This document shows, one piece after another, positions 1 through 21,514 of a DNA stretch of 64,000 nt (the first letter of the stretch is position 1; each line of letters starts with the position of its first letter). Source of the stretch: Cercis canadensis (lineage: Eukaryota; Streptophyta; Magnoliopsida; Fabales; Fabaceae); assembly GCA_003255065.1 (NCBI GenBank), contig QAOA01003736.1:274077-338076 (forward strand), given 5' to 3'. Under the pieces are notes generated by a model, which saw only the letters and a list, made by a program, of their open reading frames with translations, ran no database searches and was not told where the DNA came from. Made by a program: the position numbers and the translations under genes.

Positions 1-7880
<7,880 letters not shown>

Positions 7881-10800
7881 AATTACATGTTGGGTATCCT
7901 CTACTTGATTGTTGTGGTGGGTTGCTTTTCATTCCTCAGTTGGAATATTCACTTCCTTCACCTTTTATAACACGATGCTTGTATGATTTCTGTTATTCTT
8001 GTTTGGTATAATTTTACCATTCTATTTGCACATTTGATGCCCTACTGCTTGGAGGCAACCATGAGCCGTTACCTGGTTGAATGATGACTGCATTTGGGAT
8101 AAAGATGCTGAAAATCAAAACTGCAATCTGAGTTTTGGAAGGTGAAGTTGCCAACAAGAAAGTAATAGAAGTGTGCTTGGATTTGGCTTCACATTTTAGT
8201 TCACTTGAGGAGAAAACTGTAACATTCTAATGGGGTATGGTGAAAAAACACGGTGGTTCTGATACATGCAGTTATTAGCCTGATGGGTTTTCTGCTGCAA
8301 CTCTGCGTCGCTCTGGCATTTTTAAGCTTTTTCGTTAACTGTGATTAATTCTTCAACTGCATTTTTTTATGTATCTTACATTTGTGTATCACATAGTTAG
8401 GTCTTGTACCTTTGCGATAAATCAGGAATGAAAAGATCACATCTTTTCTTATATAGTGTCCAGTAAAGTACAATGTACCTTTCATTTAACCCTTAAATTA
8501 CAGTCTTACTTTTGTGTGTCAATTATAAGTTAATGGAGTATGGTTCTTTGATCTAATTTTATAACTCCACCAGCTACTCAGAATTTGTTTTACGTATAGC
8601 CGCAGTTTTATAGGAAACTTAACATGTCTTCGTTCAGATGGGTTCTTTTTCTTGAGATATGGATGAGTGAAGAGATGGCGTGTAATATTTTGAACATAAA
8701 ATGTGTAGCTTTTTTGGGTGCGGCTGTAGGAAATATTACATTGCTGAGTTATTCCTTGAATTATTCATGACTTGACATGTAAGTAATTTGTCATAGGGAT
8801 ACATGTAATGATGCATTTACACCGCCTTTTAAGTTAGATCCTTGAGATTGAGAGCTCTTTAAATTAGGGACAGGTATGTGATGAAATGAGTCGCAACTCG
8901 TGATCAATTAATTGTTGTTTTTATGTATCCAAAAAATGATAATATTTAACTGAACACTTGAAGGCTACATCGATTTGGCATTTTATTTTTCCATCCTACT
9001 TCAAATCATGTACTGCTTGCGTACATATTAGGCTACATGTGACTTTTGTTTTTATTCTCTTCAATGCTTGTCAAGTACATCCAGCTAGTGCGTGCCACGT
9101 ATAGATTACATACATAAAAGACATAAGAAAATGGTAACTTCGTGAGCTCTACATGCAGGGGGGGAAAAACTTTCTGCGCTTAGCTAAGCTATTATTATCT
9201 TATGTTATTATTTTATATTATATTTTTTTTTAAATTGAGTGAGATTTAGTAAGACTTACAATATAATTTTGATATTATTGAATATATTAAAAAATTATTC
9301 AGTATGTATCAAAATACACCGTTCTTTCTAAAATATCAAAATAATATAATATAAAAAATGTGTTAAAAAATAAATTTAAAAAATTTATTTTTTAGCACAT
9401 TTTCTTATATTTTGTTATTCTTACATTTTATAAAGAAGTCTGTGCCTTGACATATATTAAGTGATTTAATTTTTTGAGATCTTTGTAATAATAACAAAAT
9501 TGCACTGTAATTTTCATTAAGTCCTATATATATATGAGTGCGGAGGTGTAACTTAAAAAAGTAGCATAAGGATAACAGTACTAAATTTATTGTTCTCTAT
9601 CCCAAGTCTAAGTCTTTCATCCTTATTCTCACTGCTTAATCTGAAGTAAAATAATGATTTTATGGACTATCTGTCATCATGCCAATTTCCCATAGAATCT
9701 CTGGGGCTTTCCTGCCACTATCGTTTTTTCCATTATTTTCTGATGAGGTCGTGTACAACAACCTTCAACAAAATTTGAAACACATTTAAGTTGGAAAGCT
9801 TCTATTTCAAGTGTCATAAAGTGCACTCAAAAAAATAAAATGTAGGAAAACGAAAAGAATAGAAATTTGTGAAATAATACAGCTTATAAATTTTATCTCA
9901 TAATTTTGGTAGGGCTAAAAGCATTGCACTGTTATAATTTTTTCTTCTAAGTATTGCAGTATCATAATTGATGATTAGAATTCAAGTCTCTAATGATATT
10001 TATTAACTGGAGACCATCAAGATTTTGAGTTTGAGTTTGATTCACTCAAAATTCAAAACTGTGTCACACGGCTACACCTATGACCATGACCAGTCGTCCC
10101 CATGCGAGTGGCCCACTGATGGCTGCTATCAAATTCAAAGCTAGTGGCATCTATCCAACAAGAAAGATAAATGTTATTTAGCCACTTTTATCTATGCTAT
10201 ATATGAGTATCATTTGTTAAAAATATTCTTCTTCTCTTTTCTTAAAATATATTTTTATTAATATAAATTAAAAATATTTTTTAGATAAATAGAAAATTAT
10301 CTTTTCTTTCAATCAACTCTTCTCCAAACATATAATTATTTTAGTTTTAAAAATTTATTTATTGTACTTCATTTTTTTTAATTTGAATCTCTTTCTCTTA
10401 TTTTCTTTTTTCTAACTTTCTTCTAATATGTTAATTTTATAAATTATTTATATTTTTAATTATTATGATCAAATTAAAGATAAATTATATCTATATATAT
10501 TCATTTAAATTTTAGCTAAACTTGTACTGAGTCTAATTGAATCTTTTTATATGACTTTTAATTTTTTATATCTCTATATTAAACGTGCAAATACCATTTC
10601 TAAAAAAAAAACGAGATAAGAAAGCTGTGCTTAAGCCTTAAAGAAGGTCCTCACTTTTGTCTCGCCAAAAAAAAAAAAAAAAGGTCATCACTTTTCAACT
10701 CGGAACGACGACACATCATTCTCCGAGGTTGGACACATCACGCGCATCATCCAACTGGCGCGTGTGTCATATATTTCGCTAACCTTTGCCTGTCCTTTCG

Positions 10801-11040
10801 GTAAAGGAAGACACATAATGTTGAATTAACCAAAGTTGATATTGATTTTCGAAGCATTATGAGGGTATTTTTGTCATGAAAATCAGACTTAAATATTGTG
10901 ATTAATAATGAAGTATTTTGAGGCTGGAATTGTTGAGAAAGTTAAAAAGGAAAATAAGAAAGAAGATGAAAAAGGAAAATATCAGAAACATCAAAATGTT
11001 GGGCTAACAAAGCCACAATAACAACTAGAACTCGAGCCAG
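7881..11040. other. AUG6 3' UTR and AT-rich intergenic DNA
   Basis: The first ~600 bases (to about 8500) look like the AUG6 3' UTR: no open frame of note and scattered AATGAA/TTTGTA signals. The rest is strongly AT-rich with no supported gene. It holds one fold-back sequence (9337-9424, listed apart) and long A/T runs at 10200-10600. From about 10690 the composition becomes less AT-biased, which fits a promoter for the next gene. Confidence 0.6.
9337..9424. repeat. AT-rich fold-back (inverted repeat)
   Basis: The arm at about 9337-9380 (ending TGTGTTAAAAAATAAATTT) is nearly the reverse complement of the arm at 9381-9424 (AAATTTATTTTTTAGCACAT and on). There is almost no loop. It is probably a decayed MITE or simple fold-back element; it encodes nothing. 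Confidence 0.6.
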
Positions 11041-11992
11041 AGATTGCTCTTCCTTTCGGTCTTCCTACTTTATTCTTAGCGGGAGGCAATCTCTCTCTCC
11101 CCTCTGAAGACGGAGTAGCTGAATTTTCTGTGTTAGTATGGATTAACCTTCTTTCATTCTTAAAAATTCTTTTATTTTACTCCCTTTTTGAGCCTTCTCC
11201 TTACTTTTTTTCGTGTTCGGGACCTCTTTCTCTTTCCTTGCACCCAATTTTCGGATGTTAGATTACTAATGTTGTTCATTCTTTCTGTCTGTTCTTTTCG
11301 AAAACTTGGTAGGGTACTGTTGCTGCCGATGTTATCTGGGTTTTCTAGATCAGACCCAGATCCTATTACTATCTGATCCAGCTATATTTGCTGTGAAATC
11401 CTGATAAAGAAGCAAGATTGAAATAGGAGGAGGTAACTGTTCATTACCCTTTTGCCTTTGTAGTTAAATAGAGAAGTCAAAGTTTCCGGTTTCTCATCGT
11501 GTCAGACAATTTTGAAAATTTGCAATCTTTTTTTTTTTTTTTTCAAATATATATATTTCTTTTTCAATATTAGTTAAGAGGGCCTTTAATTTGTTTGTTG
11601 TTAGAGGGAAAATATTCTGATAGGTTTCCTGTTCTAGTATTGGACATTTGGTTTAATTTTGAGCTTGGGATGTCCTTGTATTCCAGATTTGTCACCATAC
11701 GAAGCAGGCTGGATGCCTCTCTTCCTGGCTTCTCCCAATTTAAATGATATGTTGATGAATTTAGTAAAGATCACTGTCTTATGATGGCGCAGACAGAAGA
11801 AAAGCTATAGGGGGGGTTGTTCTTCAATGGATTTTCAGTTTTTCCTGGTATCCAGTTAATGCATTTCGGTCTTTATCATGTGTTCATATCTTGCTACTTG
11901 AGGTTGGTGCTCTGTTGGATGTAAAGGAGCTTCGTTATGTGTTGAGTTCTGAAGTGTGCGATATAAATCTTTTGTTGAACCAATTGCAAGTT
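11041..11992 (+). promoter_or_regulatory. Probable promoter/5' leader of the PP2A B' gene
   Basis: CT-rich sequence around 11080-11110 and several plausible splice donors (for example after GGAGGAG at about 11433) and acceptors (after TTCCAG at 11686, TTTTCAG near 11838) suggest a spliced non-coding leader, common in B' genes. The exact leader exons cannot be fixed from sequence. A minimal upstream reading frame, ATG GAT TAA, lies at 11138-11146 if that part is exonic. Confidence 0.4.
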
Positions 11993-14900
11993 ATGATCAA
12001 ACAGATACTAAATAGGCTCCCACGGAAGCCCTCCAAGTCAGTGGAAAATCGTGAAGGAGGGGGAACATCAACGTCCTCTTCAACTGCTTCTACCAGTGCA
12101 AGAAGCAGCGATTTATCAAGCTACCGTTATGGAAATTCAGCTGCTTCATCTCATTTGGGATCTAATTCAACTTCAAGCCTTGGACTAAATCATGGTGACA
12201 AGTTTCTCCAAGCTGTGAATTCAAAGCTAAATGGGAGTTTGTCAGCTTCTTCCTATGAAGCTTTGCCAAGTTTTAGAGATGTTCCAAATTCAGAGAAGCA
12301 AAATTTGTTTATAAAAAAGCTGCAAATGTGTTGTGTTGTTTTTGACTTCACTGACCCAACAAAGAACCTCAAAGAGAAGGACATTAAACGACAGACATTA
12401 GTAGAACTTGTGGATTATGTTTCTTCAGCTAATGGCAAGTTTACAGAAAATGTGATGCAAGAAATGGTAAACATGATGTCCACAAATTTGTTCCGGACAC
12501 TCACTTCTCCGCCCCGTGAGAACAAAGTTTTAGAAGCCTTTGATTTGGAAGAGGAAGAACCTTCAATGGATCCTGCATGGCCTCACTTGCAAGTTGTGTA
12601 TGAATTCCTTCTAAGGTTTGTGGCATCACCTGAGACTGATGCAAAGTTAGCAAAAAGGTATATTGATCATTCATTTGTTCTCAAACTGTTAGACCTTTTT
12701 GATTCAGAGGATCCCAGGGAGCGGGATTACTTAAAGACAGTTCTTCATCGCATATATGGGAAATTTATGGTGCATCGTCCATTCATCAGGAAAGCAATCA
12801 ATAATATATTCTACCGTTTCATTTTTGAAACTGAGAAGCATAATGGAATTGCAGAACTGTTAGAGATTTTGGGAAGTATAATCAATGGATTTGCTTTGCC
12901 GCTGAAAGAAGAGCACAAGCTGTTTCTTGTTCGAGCGCTTATTCCTCTTCATAAACCAAAGTGCATACCAATGTACCACCAGCAGTTATCTTACTGTATT
13001 ACACAGTTTGTGGAGAAAGATTGCAAGCTTGCTGATACTGTCATACGGGGATTACTAAAGTATTGGCCCATGACAAATAGTTCTAAGGAGGTTATGTTTT
13101 TAGGTGAACTGGAGGAAGTCTTGGAAGCAACTCAGGCCGCAGAGTTTCAGCGATGTATGGTACCCTTGTTCCACCAAATAAGCCGTTGCTTGAGCAGTTC
13201 ACATTTTCAGGTTTGGTAATTTCATTAGTTTCATCAGTTTCCACTTTCATGTCACTGAAAATAATCTGAGATTTTCACTAATATGACACTACAAGAAGCA
13301 GTAAAAAAAATTTCTTTTTTCTAAAACACCTGTTTATGCATGCCCTCCCTTTTAAGTTCTAATATGACCTTTGACTTGGGTTTCTAAGTAATTTACATTT
13401 GAAAATTGATGGATGATATGCTGTTTCTGATGCTTTATTATTATTATTATTCTGTTTTAAAAGTTCTTCTTTATCATTTTTCTTCCAGAATACATGGACA
13501 TACCGCCATAGTTTCTGGTGAAGATTTATGATCTTGGTTATTACTTTGAGAATTTACTAGCTTTCTGATGCTATATCTATGGTCATTTGGATCATCTGTT
13601 AGAAAACTGAGTGTTTGTTATCAATTGTGTGAAATTTTGGTGTGGGGATCACTGGGAATTCACCAAGACATAGGAACTTGAGCAGTTGACTCTTGAAAAT
13701 GTATCTCTCTTGAAAATAGTATGGTTTAAGCTGAACAGATGTTGCATACGGGTCTCTATGCATGGATGTTCGTTGAGAAAGAGATTCTTCTTTGTCTCCT
13801 GCTTTCACCAACAGCATAACAAGCTTCCTAGATGTTGGGCAGTTGAGTAGGTACACATGTCTAATAAGGATTTGCTAGCCAGAATCAGTCCACTTAGTGT
13901 CTATCGTGAACTGTCTTCTTCATGGGACTAAAGTGGATGGTCTAATTTATAGAAGCTGTACTAGCCATTAGAAAATAATTGGAAGAAATGGGAGTAATTT
14001 AGCGTTCATAAAAGTAGACAATACCAGAAATCCAACACATGTAATTTGCAGCATTATAATCATTAAGTTATAATTTATGGTGCATTTAGATTGAATTTTC
14101 TTTTTAAAAAAAATATTTGCCTTACACATTAGGAGAGTTATTTAGTGACATTCTTTTTGAATGGAGTAACAAGCCAAATTGTGAATCTCATCACATAAAT
14201 GCCAGACTTGATGCCTTGCTATCCCAACTTAAAATTTAATCTTATGCTGAAGGGTTGTCCATATCATCTATGTAGTGCAGTGAATCCATTTTAGGAATGT
14301 GATGGACTATCCAATTATGACGTTGAGCTTCTATGTTGGCATTCTGATGGTAATAGGTCAGTAGTTATCAGTTTAGTATGAGATGCATGTGAATTGGTAG
14401 CTTGACCGCATCAATTGGCGATGCTGTTTTTTATGGTGGAAATTGTGGCATCAACTGGGCTCTGATGATGGTCTGGTCTAAGAATTCTTGGATACAAGAG
14501 GTGTTGCATTGCCTGATACACCAATAAATAAGGCAGTGTTGTGAATTGTGAGTATATAGCAGCTGTTGCACTTTGTGTGGAAGTGTGGAATATATTGGAG
14601 TTACTTGAATACACTGTATGCTTTTATTACATTGTTGTCAAGTGGTTGCTGTGGCAACTGGCTGTCTTCTTAAGGTTGTAATGGTGGTGATTATGATGGT
14701 TATGAAAGGCATATCATTGTTTTGGAGATTATACAGCAGACCTCTCTGTTTCATTTAATTTTGTGAATAACAGGGATTTAGATGCCAGTTTGTCACTTTC
14801 AAGTTATTGAAAGTAAAGATACTCTTATTTTGCTCTGCATATTTTGCAGTTTGTGCCTTTGTGGAGTTGAAATATACAAAGGAAACTGTGATTTCAACTT

Positions 14901-16052
14901 TGAAGTCATTCTCCAAGACATTTATTGAAAATACAACCTTGTGCTCAGTGCATATCCTGAGGGAGGAACTTTTCCTTGCCATTACTCATGCATTTGGTGC
15001 TGTCGTAATCTCATGTAAACCTTCTGAAGTTGCTATGGTTCTTGTTACAATCTCTTAACCTGAGCTTTCCCTTTCAGAGATACAAACTTCTTGTACCTAT
15101 TCACATAGTAACAAGTAGTGCTGACTGTCACCCGAAATTCTTTAATTAGAAGGAAAGATGCTTCTTATTACATAGTTAATATAAAACAATATAGTGGTGG
15201 TTGCTGTTACATGCTTCATCTGTATAACAGTATAAATATGTATAAAAACAAAATTGGGAATTTATAGTTTTCTAGATTGGAACGCTTTCTTTCCTATGTT
15301 CTTTTCTTAGGAATGTAGCCTCAAAATGTTTAAAATGCTGTATAAGGTTTTTCTTTTAGGAAATTGTTAGGACAAAAAAGATGGATAAGAAACTAAAGTT
15401 TGTTTATGAATAATGTTAGACTAGTCTTTCAGGCAGGTCGAGATTGGAAGTTATCTTTATAGTTACTAGCAGCCTTCAATCTCAGAAAAGTTGGTTTTCA
15501 AATATTCCAACTTTATTCTTATAAAGAAATGACATTCTTCATTCGTGGTAGGATCTCATAATAATTCAAATATTAAAGAGACCATGTTTGTAGATTTTGT
15601 CGAATTTGTGATGAGAGCATTAGTCTGGATGTTTTTACTGCCCTATGCTCTAGCTCCCTCTTTCACTCATTTGATTACACATTCATCTACAGGTAGCAGA
15701 GAGGGCTCTGTTCTTGTGGAACAATGATCACATTGAGAACCTAATCAAACAAAACTGCAAAATTATACTTCCTATTGTTTTACCTGCTCTGGAGAGAAAT
15801 GCACGAAACCACTGGAACCAGGCTGTCCAGAGCTTGACATTAAATGTCCGCAAGATATTCTCTGACACTGATCCTGAACTTTATGAGGAGTGCTTGCTCA
15901 AGTTTCAGGAAGAGGAAGCACAAGAGAAGGATATAAAGTCAAAGCGAGAAGCGACATGGAAACGCTTGGAAGAAATTGCAGCCATGAAAGCTTCAAGCAA
16001 TGAACCTGTTCTTGTTTCTCCAAAAACTGCTTCTCGTGCATCTTCTGGCTAG
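11993..16052 (+). CDS. PP2A regulatory subunit B' (B56), theta/gamma type
   Basis: Predicted 525-residue substrate-targeting subunit of protein phosphatase 2A; it sits on the scaffold (A) and catalytic (C) subunits. Exons: 11993-13210 (406 codons) and 15693-16052. The N-terminus [16 protein letters not shown] is typical of plant B' gamma/theta members. A Ser/Thr-rich linker of about 75 residues follows, then the B56 HEAT-like domain from about residue 85 ([17 protein letters not shown]) to about 490, with the highly conserved [20 protein letters not shown] and [19 protein letters not shown] stretches. The tail ends TASRASSG. The start is the first in-frame ATG; the frame is open for 34 codons upstream but without ATG. 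The position of the single 2.5 kb intron (after HFQ, phase 0) fits the family. The exact paralogue (theta, gamma, zeta or eta) is not certain, so no symbol is given. Confidence 0.93.
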
Positions 16053-17758
16053 GCAATTAGAGCTTCTGTTCTGAGTATTCCTTTGGCATTGCATGTCATT
16101 GATGAGCATGAGAATGCAAGTGGTGGTATGACAATCACTATTGTTGGTCCCTAATTTTCCTTGGCCGCATGATGAAGTCACAAGGTAAAAAATGGGGGTT
16201 GCAAAACTAGCCCCATTTTGGTTTGACAAGCATAGGATGTATATATTGGATTGGGTGGATATAAATGGGTGCCTCAAGCCCTGGTCTATTTGGAAATTTG
16301 CTTTGTAAAGCTGGCCTTTGCAGTTTTATGTTCTAAAGAATCGCAACATTGCTTGAATTCAATGTTTATTTGCATATATACTTTAGTTTGATGGAAGCAT
16401 GCTCCAGTTTTCTTGGCCAATATTTGTTTATTTGCGAAGGCCAATATTTAATGTTAATCTTGGTCCATTTGTGTATGTGAATTGTTTTTTAACAAAATTT
16501 GGTAAACATAGATTTATCTTCAAGTTAAGGGTGCTCCTGCCTCGCTTCTCTCACATGCAATATATTGGAATTTATTTTTGGATACAAATTTATTAGCGAG
16601 ATGTATCTTGGTTGCTTAGGAAAAAATAAAATCAAGGGCAATTCGAATTCCTCTTCTCTATGCCAGTGTAAGTCTTTTGTTCTTTTTATATCGATTTCTA
16701 TTTTATTAAAAAATTGTCAAGAATGTAATTAAATTAACGAATATTTTCAAATTCCACTTTAGTTTTACTCTCACTGTCTTCATTGTATTATATGCTAGTG
16801 TGACAGTGTTATCTCTTTTAACCATCTCTGTATCTCTGCTTATTGATTAAATTGATAGTTTAGATCAACTGACTTATTTAGAATTAACTTTTAATGCACT
16901 TAAAGAGCACTAATAAATACTAGTATGAAGGGCATTCTTAGCCGTAATATATTTAACTCAATTATTTGTGCTATAAGTTGATTAATTGATGTTCTCTATG
17001 TTTTATTTTGCTTGTCACGGTAATTTCATCTTGACATGCTTTAAGGTTTTCATAGTAAATAGACATTAAATTCTAAATTGGTCCTTTTTTTTTATGATGA
17101 CGTGTGATAAAAGAAGGAATCATATGCTTTTAGTTTGTCATTTAAGATTTCATGCAGTAAATGGTTGTTTGATCTGAATATTATATTTTGATAATTTATT
17201 TATTTTATTGTTGTAATTTTAAAACTATTTATTTTAATATTACATCTTTTTATTATTAAAAAAAAAACTAATTGTCAACAGGTGGGGCTTATCGAACCAT
17301 GCAATGTGTTCCACTTGCAAAGTCACTTTTATTTTTTTTTGCGAGATGAGTTTCACTAAATACGCCACATAGCATTAAAGCTACAAAACATCTCGGCTCG
17401 GCTCTCCTCGAGATGCAGGCTAAAACAGGGCTAGTCCACTTTTTTTAAAAAAAAAGTTTTAAACTATTTTTATTTGTAATAATATTAAAAATTAACAATA
17501 GTTTTGACTTTTTTCTTTAGTTATTTAAATTATTTTAAGCCAATTTATTAATAAACCTAATTGAATAAACAAAACATGCATAAAGTAATAAATAAAATTA
17601 AAATAAAGAATCAAAAATATATAAAAAAAATGCATCTAAGTGTAAATTTAAAATATGTATAAGTAATTAAATAAATTGTAATAGTGTATATATTTCTAAA
17701 TAATACTTACTAATATGATTTTATGGTGTAGTGTAACCTAAAAACAAAAAAAAAGAAA

Positions 17759-17880
17759 CCAGGCCAACTTGACCCGCCCTGAACCCAAATGGGCCACTGG
17801 CCAATTTGGGCCATACTAGCAATTCTATGGCCCGTTCTTCCTTTTTTGCAAGCTAAAACGGCCAAGCCCATTGGGCCTGT
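17759..17880. mobile_element. Possible hAT-like MITE end
   Basis: An island of GGGCC/GGCCC clusters in very AT-rich DNA. Read on the minus strand it contains GGCCGTTTTAGCTTGCAA followed by GGCCC repeats, a composition I associate with non-autonomous hAT ends. A related motif (GTTTTAGCCTGCAT on the minus strand) lies at about 17413-17432. No clean terminal inverted repeat or 8-bp target duplication was found, so the call is tentative. Confidence 0.35.
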
Positions 17881-17939
17881 CTTTATTTTACTATCTTTAC
17901 ATAACATATAGTGTGTTTAGTGGGTCTCACCTATTAACA

Positions 17940-18006
17940 TTTNAAGTTCCTATCCCGGAAACTAAAAAATAGCATTCGGAAATTGAAAATTCAGATTCAG
18001 GTGCAC
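17940..18006 (+). repeat. 67-bp sequence identical to 28992-29058 (copy 1)
   Basis: Apart from an N at 17943 opposite C at 28995, the 67 bases match exactly in the same orientation 11 kb away. The other copy lies just upstream of the PGAP1 leader. An exact match beside an N suggests a contig-end overlap rather than an old duplication. Confidence 0.9.
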
Positions 18007-18885
18007 AAGTTGTCAAAATCAAAATGTAATATTTAGACAAAAAAACTGTAGTAAATATTAAAGATTAAATACGGAGCAATCAAAATAGTAAATGAAGGAC
18101 AGAAAGATTGTTATCATATAGAGGATAAGTGTATTTTAGTCAATACTTCATTATTAACATTTCTGAAACAATATATATAAAAAAAAAATAATGATAGACA
18201 CTAGCTATATATTGTGTTAACCATTCAAAATTTTATTATTATCATTATTATTTTTATTAATTTGAATCTATTGAAACTTGAGGAGATCCTATTGTTTTCA
18301 GAAATTTTATCCTATAATATCAATTATAAAATTGGGGTATATAATATATAACTTTTGAAGCGTTCTTTTTGGAGTTGGATGTATTATTAACACCAACTGC
18401 AATTTTTCCCCAGTTTTTATCTATCACCCATTCAAGAAAAAGAGATTAAAAGAAATTAGTGTCCCTGTAAAATGCCAAACAACCATGGAAATCAATAAAA
18501 CAGAGATGACAAATGATGGGATCATGTTAAAATCCAACTAGTTTAATAATTGAATCTTTGCATAATGGTCAACAGAAAACTCTGTAATGGACTAGTCTCA
18601 TATTCTAGTAACTCTAATTTGACGGCTCCGTTTCAATTCAATAATTCAAATGTCTGCAGCATGGTAGTAAATTGAATATTATTTGAATTGGTCCTAGTTT
18701 CGTAACCAAAAAGTCACTGGTTCCAAAATATTATTTGCAATTTTGATTAACTCATTGCACTTTAAAATAAAAGTTTGAAAACAGAAAATTATTATAATTA
18801 TAGATATATGTAACAGGTAATATGTAGGGTGTGATTCGTTAAATAAATAAAACAAATAAGGGAATCTTAAGATTAAAAAATGAAG

Positions 18886-19083
18886 ATTTTTTTAGATATT
18901 TTTAATATTTATATAGTATGTTATATTACATAAGAATAATTAATAAATAATTAACATGTGTATAAATTAATTATTTTTAAATTTGTTTAAAAAATTAAAT
19001 AAAATATATTTTATATATATTTTAATATATAAAAATTATATATATTTATCACGTCAACGTAATATAACTCGTAGTATTATAAA
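18886..19083 (+). repeat. Dispersed AT-rich repeat, copy 1 (MITE-like)
   Basis: About 200 bp sharing an ordered set of motifs with copies at 26849-27057 (opposite strand) and 50163-50377: GTATGTTATA near the start, ACATGTGTA then TTTTTAAATTTGTTT in the middle, AATATATAAAAATTATATAT and CACGTCAACGTAATAT, then TATTATA at the end. No coding capacity. It is probably a non-autonomous element. Confidence 0.65.
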
Positions 19084-20440
19084 ATTAAAAAATAAATAAC
19101 TTTGTCTATCAATTATTATGGACACGACGTAATAACGGTTGCTGCAAATTCTGTGTGTTTATGTGTTTTATGTCACATTTTCCAATGCAACATATGTCAC
19201 GATTCGCAGACTCACGTCCCGCCAACACTTTTTAAATCATCTTCATAAAGCTTGTACCTTTGGCGTTCTCCTTCTCCGCAAGGGCAACCTTGCACAAATG
19301 TACAACCTAAATTCCCATGTTTATTCCGGTCACACATAAGTTCTCTGCATAGGATAATAGCCCTCTGATGGCCACCACAATTCCTACCTGGCACAGATAG
19401 ATCTCCGACACACACTCAAAATCAAAAAGAAGAATTAAAAAAAGAAAGATAGCACTGTTTAACTTTCAATCATTATTTTTTGGGGATGTTTTCCACACCT
19501 TTAGTAAAATCCAGGGTATCGATACCTTAAGTCAATGGCTTATCAACGTTGAACATGTATACAATTGAAATCGGACTCGTTATTTGAAAATTGTGAAATA
19601 CTGGTTTATGGTTAATTTCAAAGTGACCAACATTGTTTTTAAAATTAATAATGTGCCATAGATTTGGATGAATTAGATAGAAAGACATAGAGAATTGAAA
19701 AGAATTGCATAAAATTGATTAGGGTCTTTTTCAATTTGAAACTAATCAAGTGTAATAAAATTGGGGTTTTTTTTTTAATTTTACACTAATTAAGTTCAAT
19801 TGAAATTAAATTTAATTATATATTAATTAAATTCAATTGAAATTGAATTATATGAAATTATACTTTCTCTCTCCAATTAACACTAATTAAATTTAAATGA
19901 GACTCAATACAATTTTAAGTTATACAAAAAGTTCATTGATGTACTCATCTTGTTTCTTTAAATTATACAAAAGTGGTATAAATTAATTGGTTTTAACTTC
20001 TTTAAATTATACATTTTGAAAGCTAACATACAAACCATTTGTATATTTTCATGAAGTCAAGGATGCAATTTCCTTACGTAACAAAATAATTTCTCCAAAG
20101 CCACATTACACATGCATCATTATAAAATTGTTGGTTACAAAAAGAGTATAACTGAACTGCAACTTCTGAGTGTGGAGCATATTGAAAAGTTATTGTCTTT
20201 CTTAATTAGACTTTATGAATACACTATATACTCTCATGTATATTTTTTAATTAGACTTTTGGTCCATCTTTAGTTTTGAATTATGTAATTTTGGTTCGAT
20301 TGCACAAATCAAAAATTAATTTTAGTTTAATCGTTAATTTTTCATCTAACATGTGTTTACATGACAATTAACTAATAATGTGGCTAATTAATTTTTAATA
20401 TTATTAAAAATAATTAAAAACTAAAAAATTATTGCTTTAT

Positions 20441-20480
20441 AAATTATGGCAATAGTGTAAANATTATGACAATAGTGTAA
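20441..20480 (+). repeat. 20-bp tandem repeat flanking an N
   Basis: The 20-base unit AAATTATGGCAATAGTGTAA is repeated at once with one change (and an N at 20462). As at 39200 and 50001, the duplication touches an N, so an assembly origin is possible. Confidence 0.85.
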
Positions 20481-21514
20481 ATTATGAGGGTGTTACAATA
20501 AGGATTTAACAAAATTGGGGCCATATTATAGTCTTTAAAAGTTGTTCATCTTCAAGCTTTACACGCATTGAAGATACAGAAAACAAGTCATTCAACCTAG
20601 TTTTATAACCCATTAAATTTTTACTCAATTATCACATTTTTTCCAAAAAATTGTATCATTAAAAACATATAGAAATATATCTAAAATGTTTACACACAAA
20701 ATCCATATTACAAATGTATCAAAATAATGTTTTTGAATATAGAGATCAAGTGAGAAGCGTGCATCAAAAAATTAATTGCTCTTATTGATTCGGGGGTTAA
20801 CGAGAATGTTGATGACCACGGGGTATTAAACATAATATAATGAACTTAGGCTGTGGTCTTTTACAATTACTCCTTATCGGGATGTGTCATTTGCCGGTAA
20901 TCACTCACATGCGCCCGATTTCTCCAGGTGCTAAGCTAATGAACGCTCTAATATGTTTCCCGTGACAAAGGTATCCATACCTGGATCCGTACTCCAGGTA
21001 TAGTAATATCACCCTTAATTTTTTTGTTTTCGTAATCCGTAATTATCCCAAATCAAAAACACGGTTATGTAGTGGAAAAATAAAAAAGAAGCAAAAGAAA
21101 ATTTAGGAAAAGAAAATTAAAAAAAGAAGAGACAGCTTAGAAAATGCCAAAGGTGATAAATCCCAAAGTAAAATAATTCACAGAAATTTTTGGAAAAAAG
21201 GGGAAAACCAGCGTAAAGTTGCATGTATGTCCATCAACCACCTAAGCCCTTTCTCTCTCTGTGTCTGACTCTCTTTCACCTCAGCACGCCATTGAAGCAT
21301 TAGATTCAAGCAATTTCAGATTACAAAACCCTAATCCCATGTGATCCAATCACAGCTTAACCCTAGTTTTAGTCGTCATTTAGGTATGGATTTATCGTAA
21401 TCTGAATATCACACTCGTCTTCATTTCTGGTTTCTGCGAGCACAAATTTGTAGAGAGAGTAGGAGAGTTTTACAGTGGAGCGAGTCTCAGAGAGAGATTG
21501 AGAGAGAGGGAGAA

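Larger units (their letters stand above)
16053..21514. other. AT-rich intergenic region between PP2A B' and CXE11 genes
   Basis: About 5.5 kb with no supported gene. 16053-16600 is likely the PP2A B' 3' UTR. The rest is AT-rich. Items listed apart: a hAT-like GC-clustered patch (17759-17880), a 67-base sequence also found at 28992 (17940-18006), one copy of the dispersed repeat (18886-19083) and a short tandem repeat beside an N (20441-20480). From about 21240 the DNA becomes CT/GA-rich, as expected of the CXE11 leader. Confidence 0.6.

Noticed and set aside
11891-11992. Upstream in-frame extension of the PP2A B' gene
   Set aside because: The frame is open but begins with TTG, not ATG; the family start MIKQI is at 11993.
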